Source of the DNA: RUG14871 sp045539425 | Lineage (GTDB): Bacteria; Bacillota_I; Bacilli_A; Erysipelotrichales; Erysipelotrichaceae | Length of the DNA stretch: 64,000 nucleotides | Reading direction: 5' to 3' | Assembly: GCA_045539425.1 (NCBI GenBank) | Contig: JAZQFH010000030.1 | Span: 1-64,000, forward strand | In this document: piece after piece, positions 8,789 to 14,461 of the stretch | Position numbering within the stretch: position 1 is the first letter of the stretch | Layout of the letters: every line of letters begins with the position of its first letter | Notes under the pieces: generated by a model | Databases searched by the model: none | The model's input: only the letters and a program-made list of their open reading frames with translations | What the model was told of the DNA's origin: nothing | Program-made: the position numbers and the translations under genes

Positions 8789-8800
8789 ATTGTGTACAAT
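8789..8800. promoter_or_regulatory. OhrR-like operator
   Basis: Perfect inverted repeat ATTGT-GT-ACAAT. On the minus strand the context AATTAAATTGTACACAAT resembles one half of the B. subtilis ohrA operator. It covers the predicted +1 region just downstream of the gpx -10 box, a position suited to repression. Confidence 0.75.
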
Positions 8801-8803
8801 TTA

Positions 8804-8832
8804 ATTTTACGCATTCTATTATTTTCTGTCAA
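8804..8832 (-). promoter_or_regulatory. Sigma-A promoter for gpx-ohrR-efflux operon
   Basis: Consensus TTGACA (8827-8832) and TAAAAT (8804-8809) are 17 bases apart. The OhrR-like palindrome lies immediately downstream. Confidence 0.88.
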
Positions 8833-8833
8833 T

Positions 8834-8857
8834 AAAAAAAGGAGAATTCTCTTCTCC
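8834..8857 (-). terminator. Terminator of alr
   Basis: Stem GGAGAA / TTCTCC with loop GAGAA, followed by seven T, directly after the alr stop. Confidence 0.85.
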
Positions 8858-8860
8858 CGT

Positions 8861-9928
8861 TTACTTCATAACCCGTTCCACCCGCTCTGAGATACCGCAG
8901 AGGATCTCGTAATTGATGGTGTCGCAGATCTTTGCGACTTCTTCGAGTGTGATGATTTCATTATCGAATAAATATGCCTGATCCCCGATGGCGACTTCTT
9001 TCAGATCGGTCACATCCACCATGAACGAATCCATGCAGACCGTACCGATGATCGGACACTTCTGATTGCGTATGACAACGCTTCCCTTATTGGAAAGAGA
9101 TCTTCTCACTCCGTCCGCATATCCCATCGGTACCGTGGCGACTTTTGTCTTTCTGCCTGTTTTATATGTCTGGGAATAGCTGATGGCCTCCCCTGCTTCG
9201 ACTTCCTTTAAGAAAGTGATCTCGCTGTAGAACTTTGCGGTCGGTTTAATATCGAGAAGCTGTTTCACGCCCGGATAGCTTTCATATCCGTACATGATCA
9301 GTCCCGGACGCACGGCCGTGGTAAAGGACTGCGGATAGTTTAACAGGCCGTTAGAGGCATTGCAGTGAATAAATGTAATCTGAGGGAACTGCGCTTTTGC
9401 CATCTTAACCGCTTCTTCAAAGGTGTGGATCTGCTTCAATGTATACGCTTCATCAAAGTCCGCACTGGAAAGATGGGTATAGATGCCTTCGACCGTGATA
9501 TGCGGATTGGCTTTTACCTTCTCCATAAAGGAAGGGAGTTCACTCAGCGTGACACCGGTACGGTTCATGCCGGTTTCGATTTCCAGATGCACCTTGACAT
9601 CTTTCTGAATGGCATCCAGAAACTCCGTGCAGCTGACACCGATGGTGATGTCATAATGGTAGATATTGATCAGATCGCTCTTTGCCGGCTGGTTGATGAC
9701 CAGAATTTCTTTCTGATAGCCGAGCTTTCTGAGTTCCACCGCTTCGGAGACCAAAGCGACGCCGACGATGCTGAATTCATTGATCAGATCCATCTGACGG
9801 TTGATAAAAGTACCGTAACCGCTGGCTTTGATAATCGGGATCAGCGTTTTCCCGTTGACATATTTTCTGATTTCGGCGATATTGTGCCGGAAGTTATCTT
9901 TACTGATTTCCAGTCTTGTTACTCTCAT
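8861..9928 (-). CDS. alr: Alanine racemase
   Basis: This PLP enzyme interconverts L- and D-alanine for peptidoglycan. The PLP lysine is Lys34 in PIIKASGYGT; the usual family motif is KADAYGHG, so this variant is divergent. The C-terminal domain shows ISYSQTY (second catalytic Tyr candidate), VPMGYADGVRR and GTVCMDSFMVDVT. The start at 9928 (MRVTRLEISK, 355 residues) is preferred over an upstream GTG at 9937, because the GGAG motif abuts the GTG but is 9 bases from this ATG. It is transcribed alone, with a -10 box (TATAAT) and its own terminator. Confidence 0.93.
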   Translation of the reverse strand: MRVTRLEISKDNFRHNIAEIRKYVNGKTLIPIIKASGYGTFINRQMDLINEFSIVGVALVSEAVELRKLGYQKEILVINQPAKSDLINIYHYDITIGVSCTEFLDAIQKDVKVHLEIETGMNRTGVTLSELPSFMEKVKANPHITVEGIYTHLSSADFDEAYTLKQIHTFEEAVKMAKAQFPQITFIHCNASNGLLNYPQSFTTAVRPGLIMYGYESYPGVKQLLDIKPTAKFYSEITFLKEVEAGEAISYSQTYKTGRKTKVATVPMGYADGVRRSLSNKGSVVIRNQKCPIIGTVCMDSFMVDVTDLKEVAIGDQAYLFDNEIITLEEVAKICDTINYEILCGISERVERVMK

Positions 9929-10032
9929 AGGTATCACTCCAAGTATACTAAAACATTATATAACAAAAACGGCAAATGCGCAGAGAACATCCGAACTTTC
10001 CTTCCCTGTATCTCTATTAAGAATAACCAACG

Positions 10033-10056
10033 AAAAAGCGCCCGGCATGCGGACGC
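10033..10056 (-). terminator. Terminator of the ABC-F/nitroreductase/flavin reductase operon
   Basis: Stem GCGTCCG / CGGGCGC with loop CATGC, followed by five T on the minus strand. It lies about 25 bases after the stop of the flavin reductase-like gene. Confidence 0.85.
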
Positions 10057-10081
10057 CTCTGTCTATTATTAAATGAATCGC

Positions 10082-10648
10082 CTAGAAGAATTTCTTTCCG
10101 GCAGAGAAAGCCTGACCGGCTTTTTCCTTTACAACATAATAACCGTAATTATAAGTGTCATAAATCAGACCTTCCAGCCTGGAAATATCCAATTTGCCGT
10201 CTTCCGTAAGATAGGCTTCGTCCGCGGAAACATTGACGATCTTTCCAATCACGCCCAGGCCATAGGTATCATCCTGATATTCAATGAATTCACACTCGAG
10301 CGTCAGAGGATATTCCTCAATCAGAGGTGCATTCACATGCTCGGATTTTACGGCATGGAAACCTGTTCTTTCAAACTTGTCTTTGACCTTGTTGCCGCTG
10401 GCCATACCGAAATAATCGGATTCGCTTAGTGTTGCTCTGGTCGCAAAGCTCACCGTAAATGCCTGATTGCGGCGGATGTTCTCCACTGTTTTGTGTGTTT
10501 CCGTCAGATTCAGAGCCACGACATCATTATCTACCATGGTTCCCCAAGCCGCATTCATCACATCGACCGTACCGTCTTCATTGTAGGTCGCGATCATTAA
10601 GACCGGCATTGGAAAGATTCCGCCGGTAACGCCAAGATTCCTTCTCAT
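10082..10648 (-). CDS. Flavin reductase family (FMN-binding split-barrel) protein
   Basis: The 188 residues fit the flavin reductase-like FMN-binding fold: PMPVLMIATYNEDGTVDVMNAAW at the N-terminus, then NLTETHKTVENIRRNQAFTVS and the conserved E-F-E-type strand LECEFIEY. Such proteins bind FMN and reduce flavins or act as flavoenzymes on unknown substrates. Its ATG overlaps the upstream nitroreductase-like gene's stop (ATGA), so the two are translationally coupled. They may form a two-protein flavin redox unit, but the substrate is unknown. Confidence 0.85.
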   Translation of the reverse strand: MRRNLGVTGGIFPMPVLMIATYNEDGTVDVMNAAWGTMVDNDVVALNLTETHKTVENIRRNQAFTVSFATRATLSESDYFGMASGNKVKDKFERTGFHAVKSEHVNAPLIEEYPLTLECEFIEYQDDTYGLGVIGKIVNVSADEAYLTEDGKLDISRLEGLIYDTYNYGYYVVKEKAGQAFSAGKKFF

Positions 10649-11403
10649 TCAACTTCCTCCTTTGAGATGGTATATTCCGCAACAAGTTCCCTCACGCCTT
10701 CATTTATAAAGCGGAACCTGCGCTCGTATTCATATCCTTTTTCCTTGAGCACGACTTCCACATCCTTTAAAAAGATGCCCATATCCACGCGGTTCATTTT
10801 AATCAGATTTCCCGTAAATGCCTTCAGGTACCCAAAGCGGCTCACGCGGTAGATCTTCCACACGTCACCGTCCTCCACGATCTTCCACGGCTGGGAGTTA
10901 ATGGCGCTTGGTGCATAGCGTACTTCCCGAGCAACGGAAAGATAGCGGTTGCCTTCATAGATCTCATGCAGTTTCTTGCGTTTGATGCTGCTTTGATCAT
11001 AGCGGAAAGCGGAAGGATCAACTTTTCCGATTGCCATCATAATGACAAAATCAAGACCGTCTTCCTGCTTTACTTCTTCCTTTCCCATACCGTAAAACAG
11101 AACACCGATATTACGCGGGATCAGTAAGAGTTCCGCTTCTTCCATCAAATAGCCGATCTGCTCGATACATCCCGGATCATTTGAAGCATAAAATGAAATA
11201 TAATATTCCGCATTGATGGGATTCTTCTGATCGCGGGCGTTTTTGATTTTCCAGAGATAACGCCATTCTTTTTTCCATGGCGTAAAGCTTTGAAAAATCT
11301 CCTCCAGATATGCAAGATCTTCCCGGCTTATCCTGTTTTCACACTCCGGAAACTTATGAAACGATCTGCGCTTGCGATAGGATTCATACATTACATGATT
11401 CAT
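10645..11403 (-). CDS. Nitroreductase-fold protein (TM1586-type)
   Basis: This protein of about 252 residues shows the nitroreductase-type motif YAPSAINSQPWKI near residue 175 and the late RVDMGIFLKDVEV helix. The arrangement suits the putative TM nitroreductase family rather than classical NfsB. FMN-dependent reduction is expected; the substrate is not predictable. The start at 11403 (MNHVMYES) is chosen because GGGAG is 8 bases upstream; an in-frame ATG at 11409 is too close to it. It follows the ABC-F gene by 17 bases and overlaps the flavin reductase-like gene, so the three share one transcript. Confidence 0.78.
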   Translation of the reverse strand: MNHVMYESYRKRRSFHKFPECENRISREDLAYLEEIFQSFTPWKKEWRYLWKIKNARDQKNPINAEYYISFYASNDPGCIEQIGYLMEEAELLLIPRNIGVLFYGMGKEEVKQEDGLDFVIMMAIGKVDPSAFRYDQSSIKRKKLHEIYEGNRYLSVAREVRYAPSAINSQPWKIVEDGDVWKIYRVSRFGYLKAFTGNLIKMNRVDMGIFLKDVEVVLKEKGYEYERRFRFINEGVRELVAEYTISKEEVE

Positions 11404-11420
11404 AGTCATCTCTCCCGTTT

Positions 11421-12920
11421 TTATTGTAGCGGAAAAAGTCCGTCCGGTGTCATTTCATACACCATGGATGGTACTTCCTCAATAAAACGGCGGTCATGCG
11501 ATACCGCTATGATACATCCCGTAAATTCCGAGAGTACATTGCGGATCTTCGGATTGCTCAGAGGAGAGACATTGCGCGTCGGTTCATCCAGAAGCAGAAC
11601 GTTCACCCCGTCCAGAACGAATTTTAGAAGATAAAGTTTGGCTCTGGACCCGTTGGAGAGATCTCTGATCTTACGGACCATCTCCTCTCTTGTAAACTTC
11701 ATGTTTCCAAGATACAGCCTGGCTTTGGTTATATCTTCCTTTTTTTCTGAAGGCGCAAGATACTCAAGCACCGTAACATCATAATCCATCTGATCCTCAT
11801 AGTTCTGCGGCATGTACCCTAGCTTAATGTCATCACGGTCCTGCAGTAATTCATACATTTTTTTGATCAGGGTACTCTTCCCGATACCGTTTCTGCCGAT
11901 GATACAGATCTTATCCTGGCCGTATACCTTCAGGTGGATTTCCTTACTCAATGGTTTCCCTTCGACGCAAAGCGTGTCCAGATCCACCTCCAGAACGGTT
12001 TTCCCTTTCGGCAGTGCGTTTTCCTCAAAGCGGAAGCTGATTCCTTCTTCGACGTCCACTTTCTCCGTCAGCTGTGTCTCATCGAGTTTTCTTTCCTGGG
12101 CTTTTAAGTTCCGCATGTGTTTCTTTAAGAGGAAGCCGCCATGCGGATCCCCACGGGAGATGGTCCTTTGCTGGTGCTCCACCTTCTGCATGATCCGATT
12201 CAGCCGCTCGCGCTTCTCCTTGTATTCCCGCCGTTCGCTCTTAGCCATCATATCCTGCTTTTCTAAAGCCAGTGAGCGTTTTGAAGTATAGGTGTCATAG
12301 CCGACTCTCTCAAAAGTGGTACGGCAGACGCTCTTCTTGCGGATCTGTTCAATGTGCAGAATGCAGTTGGCGCAGTGAGACAGCAGCGTTTCATCATGGG
12401 AAACAAAGATTACCAGTTTGTTATAGTTTAAAATAAAGTCTTCCAGCCAGAGCAGTGTTTGAAGATCCAAGTCATTTGTCGGCTCATCCAGCAAAAGGAT
12501 ATCCGCTTTCTGCAGTAACAGGCGCAATATGGCGACTTTCACCTTTTCGCCGCCGCTCAGCGTCTCAAATTCCCGCTGCAATATCTCTTCACTGAATCCG
12601 AACGTATCCAGATACAGATAAAAGGAAGCGTAGAGGGCGTAGTCCTTCTCCTCCTTGCCAAAGAGGAATTCCTCCACACGGATTTCTTTCTCCTCTTCAT
12701 AGCTCTGCTTTAAATATCCGAAGGTATAGGGAGATGACTGGATACTTCCGCTGACTTCGGCATAATCGCACTCTCCCAATAGTACTTTTAAAAGCGTGGA
12801 CTTTCCGTTTCCCTCTTCTCCGATAATGGCAAGCTTATCCGTGGCATTCAGATAAGCACTGAAATTGTTGCATATTTCTTTTCCGTTTACACGGATGGAT
12901 AAATTACGAATTTCTAACAT
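11421..12920 (-). CDS. ABC-F family ATPase, probable ribosome-protection/translation factor
   Basis: Two fused nucleotide-binding domains without membrane segments define ABC-F. NBD1 has GEEGNGKST (34-42), LSGGEKVKV and LLLDEPTNDLD. A basic linker (about 215-280, rich in K/R/E) follows, then NBD2 with GRNGIGKST, a degenerate signature LSNGSRAKL and LLLDEPTRNVSP. Members bind the ribosomal E-site and either relieve antibiotic stalling or tune translation. The start at 12920 (MLEIRN, 499 residues) has GGAGG 6 bases upstream. A leader peptide and attenuator precede it (12940-13060), as in antibiotic-inducible ABC-F genes. It is first in an operon with two flavoenzyme-like genes. Resistance is likely but not proven. 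Confidence 0.9.
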   Translation of the reverse strand: MLEIRNLSIRVNGKEICNNFSAYLNATDKLAIIGEEGNGKSTLLKVLLGECDYAEVSGSIQSSPYTFGYLKQSYEEEKEIRVEEFLFGKEEKDYALYASFYLYLDTFGFSEEILQREFETLSGGEKVKVAILRLLLQKADILLLDEPTNDLDLQTLLWLEDFILNYNKLVIFVSHDETLLSHCANCILHIEQIRKKSVCRTTFERVGYDTYTSKRSLALEKQDMMAKSERREYKEKRERLNRIMQKVEHQQRTISRGDPHGGFLLKKHMRNLKAQERKLDETQLTEKVDVEEGISFRFEENALPKGKTVLEVDLDTLCVEGKPLSKEIHLKVYGQDKICIIGRNGIGKSTLIKKMYELLQDRDDIKLGYMPQNYEDQMDYDVTVLEYLAPSEKKEDITKARLYLGNMKFTREEMVRKIRDLSNGSRAKLYLLKFVLDGVNVLLLDEPTRNVSPLSNPKIRNVLSEFTGCIIAVSHDRRFIEEVPSMVYEMTPDGLFPLQ

Positions 12921-12939
12921 GAATAACCTCCGATTCAAT

Positions 12940-13053
12940 AAAAAAACACCCGGTTATGTCCTGAGTGCCTAATCGAAATGAAAACAAGTAAAAAGCAGAT
13001 AAAACAGGTAATCAGATACATAACGGTACGTACAGTCTTTGATTATCCGTTAT
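12940..13053 (-). promoter_or_regulatory. Ribosome-mediated transcription attenuator for the ABC-F operon
   Basis: Three pairings compete on the minus strand. (1) An early hairpin, ATAACGG (13053-13047) with CCGTTAT (13026-13020); its 5' arm lies inside the leader peptide codons. (2) An antiterminator, CCGTTATGTATCTGA (13026-13012) with TCAGGACATAACCGG (12964-12950), including 7 continuous pairs GTTATGT/ACATAAC and 4 pairs CTGA/TCAG. (3) A terminator, CACTC-A-GG / CC-GGGTG with loop ACATAA, then seven T (12967-12940). A ribosome paused on the leader would block (1), favour (2) and abolish (3), letting RNA polymerase reach the ABC-F gene. The geometry is read directly; function is inferred. 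Confidence 0.78.
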
Positions 13054-13060
13054 TTCTCAT
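13043..13060 (-). CDS. Leader peptide MRNNG of the ABC-F attenuator
   Basis: ATG AGA AAT AAC GGA TAA encodes MRNNG and is preceded by AAGGAG with an ideal 7-base spacing (13073-13068). A strong ribosome binding site on a five-codon frame, overlapping the 5' arm of a hairpin, is typical of a regulatory uORF. It ends about 75 bases before the intrinsic terminator upstream of the ABC-F gene. A weak -10-like TATGAT sits at 13100-13095. Confidence 0.75.
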   Translation of the reverse strand: MRNNG

Positions 13061-13105
13061 TCGCTTTCTCCTTCCGTATTCCTGTCTTCATCTTATCATA
13101 TCCGT

Positions 13106-13131
13106 AAAAAGAAAAGAAGCCTTTACAGGCT
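13106..13131 (-). terminator. Terminator of the HMA-domain gene
   Basis: Stem AGCCT / AGGCT (loop GTAA), followed by TTCTTTTCTTTTT on the minus strand. It separates the metal-binding gene from the ABC-F leader. Confidence 0.72.
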
Positions 13132-13167
13132 CATTTTCTGAGTGGATAGAGATCATGTCATGTGGTG

Positions 13168-13416
13168 TCAGAAAAACAGAAAACGTTTTTCCTTAGCTTC
13201 TTCCTGGTTCACGGAGAGAAGCCCATATCCGGTTTCTTCAATGATTTTCGCAATTTCGTCTTGATTTATTGCATGCTCGGAAAGGATCACGCACTCGCCT
13301 TTCCTGTGGGAAGAAGTTACTTTTTTTACATCGAAGTGGTTTCGTATCGCATCATTGATATGAGCCTCGCACATGCTGCACATCATTCCGTCGATACTTA
13401 AAGTAGTCTTGATCAT
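13168..13416 (-). CDS. Small heavy-metal-associated (HMA) domain protein
   Basis: The 82 residues form one ferredoxin-like HMA domain with the metal-binding motif GMMCSMC (Cys13 and Cys16). It resembles CopZ-type copper chaperones and the stand-alone HMA proteins found near iron transporters; the second Met-Cys-Ser-Met-Cys spacing fits Cu(I). The C-terminus is extended and basic (EEAKEKRFLFF). It is monocistronic, with a consensus promoter, a perfect operator palindrome at the transcription start and its own terminator, so expression is probably metal-responsive. No CopA or CsoR/CopY gene is nearby. Confidence 0.85.
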   Translation of the reverse strand: MIKTTLSIDGMMCSMCEAHINDAIRNHFDVKKVTSSHRKGECVILSEHAINQDEIAKIIEETGYGLLSVNQEEAKEKRFLFF

Positions 13417-13428
13417 AGAGCATCTCCT

Positions 13429-13450
13429 ATAGTTAGCATCTGCTAACTAT
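13429..13450. promoter_or_regulatory. Perfect 10-bp inverted-repeat operator
   Basis: ATAGTTAGCA and TGCTAACTAT flank a 2-base spacer at the predicted transcription start of the HMA gene. The repressor is not identified; DtxR/IdeR-type and MarR-type palindromes both have this look. It is unlike the TACA-TGTA core of CopY sites. Confidence 0.8.
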
Positions 13451-13456
13451 GGTTTT

Positions 13457-13485
13457 ATTGTACCTGTATTTCCTTACTGTGTCAA
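13457..13485 (-). promoter_or_regulatory. Consensus sigma-A promoter for the HMA gene
   Basis: TTGACA (13480-13485) and TACAAT (13457-13462) have a 17-base spacer. The -35 box lies in the last codons of the upstream yunG-like gene. Confidence 0.88.
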
Positions 13486-13905
13486 CTTCTGAAATTCTTT
13501 TTTGAGATAAAGATAGCGCTGATATTTCTCTTCGCTGGCAAAGTGCTCTTCTCTTTTCTGCGGGTAATTCAGCGTGTACTCTAAAACTTCATTCCCGAAT
13601 TGTTCACTGGTTAAGTCAAACATCTCTCCCTGCACCGCATTGAAACAGTGTACGGAGCCGTCATTCAGCGGAACGCCATACACTTCTCCGCCGAAAACAT
13701 CCTGCACGAGAAAGGACGTGATGGAGCACTGTCCCAGTGTTTTATTTTCTTCGCTCCAGTCCTTGCGCATGCGCGGAGCACAGGTGTATTCACACCATAC
13801 TTTACTTAAAGCATCATAGAGATCTTCCGGTGTATGAAGGTTGGGATATTCCGGATTCTCCACATGGATCTTCGTCTGATTTGCCTGATAAAAATGATAA
13901 TTCAT
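13474..13905 (-). CDS. yunG: YunG family protein, unknown function
   Basis: A 143-residue cytosolic protein similar in layout to B. subtilis YunG: LYDALSKVWCEYTCAPRMR, then LGQCSITSFLVQDVFGGEVYGV and SVHCFN. The Cys-...-His pattern (GQCS, VHCFN) is suggestive of a catalytic or structural role, but no function is established. The start at 13905 (MNYHFYQANQ) is chosen for the GGAGG 7-8 bases upstream; the longer frame would run through the YegP terminator. It is followed directly by the HMA promoter and shares no clear operon. Confidence 0.75.
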   Translation of the reverse strand: MNYHFYQANQTKIHVENPEYPNLHTPEDLYDALSKVWCEYTCAPRMRKDWSEENKTLGQCSITSFLVQDVFGGEVYGVPLNDGSVHCFNAVQGEMFDLTSEQFGNEVLEYTLNYPQKREEHFASEEKYQRYLYLKKEFQKLTQ

Positions 13906-13923
13906 AGATTTCCCTCCCTGAAA

Positions 13924-13956
13924 GGAAAAAAGAAACTGCCGCAGTGCGGCAGTTTC
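13924..13956 (-). terminator. Terminator of the yegP-like gene
   Basis: Stem GAAACTGCCGC / GCGGCAGTTTC with a very small loop, followed by TTTTTTCC on the minus strand. Confidence 0.92.
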
Positions 13957-13969
13957 CAATTTCACGTGA

Positions 13970-14344
13970 TTAGTCTTCCTTGTAATCTACTTCGGAATCG
14001 GCATTTGCTTTAACGGATTCGACGCCGTTTAAAGCTGCAGCTTTTGTTGTGTAGCCTTCACCGCAGGCGAGGATGTTACGTCCGTTACGGGCATGTAATT
14101 TGAATCTTGTTTCGCCCTTCTTGTCCGTGTAAAGAACGAATTTCGGATTCTTTAAGACTTCATAGTTTTCAACTGTCTGGTCTTCGAGCGGTGCTTTCGG
14201 AGCATTGACTCTGACACTCTCGATGCTATTGAGGCATGTCTTTTTGGCTGTGAAGACTTCGGATGTACCGATAACGATACCGTTGGAAGCTTTTAAGTCA
14301 AATTTGATACCTGTATTGGTCTTCTTTACTAAGTATTTACCCAT
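13970..14344 (-). CDS. YegP family protein with two DUF1508 repeats
   Basis: The 124 residues contain two copies of the DUF1508/YegP repeat: FDLKASNGIVIGTSEVFTAK with CLNSIESVRVNA, and FKLHARNGRNILACGEGYTT with ALNGVESVKANA. Proteins of this family are small, conserved and of unknown function. The start at 14344 (MGKYLVKKT) has GGAGG 8 bases upstream. It is a single-gene unit with its own extended -10 promoter and a strong terminator, and its codon use (many GTT, TTT and AAG) hints at good expression. Confidence 0.85.
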   Translation of the reverse strand: MGKYLVKKTNTGIKFDLKASNGIVIGTSEVFTAKKTCLNSIESVRVNAPKAPLEDQTVENYEVLKNPKFVLYTDKKGETRFKLHARNGRNILACGEGYTTKAAALNGVESVKANADSEVDYKED

Positions 14345-14381
14345 TATTATTTCCTCCACACGTGTAAATTTACTTATAAAT

Positions 14382-14390
14382 AGTATAGCA
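14382..14390 (-). promoter_or_regulatory. Extended -10 promoter of the yegP-like gene
   Basis: TGCTATACT on the minus strand is a TGn-extended -10 box; no clear -35 box is seen. The start codon is about 38 bases downstream. Confidence 0.55.
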
Positions 14391-14418
14391 TAGAAATCTG
14401 CTTTATGCATAAAATTGT

Positions 14419-14455
14419 AAAACAGATGCATCGGAAATAGATGCATCTGTTTTTT
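14419..14455 (-). terminator. Terminator of the parE-parC operon
   Basis: Stem AAACAGATGCATC / GATGCATCTGTTTT around loop TATTTCC; the T-tract on the minus strand is partly in the stem. It starts 7 bases after the parC stop. Confidence 0.85.
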
Positions 14456-14461
14456 CAGTAA

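Noticed and set aside
9365..10072. 235-codon open frame on the plus strand
   Set aside because: Antisense to alr and its terminator-containing leader; low-complexity composition and no SD.
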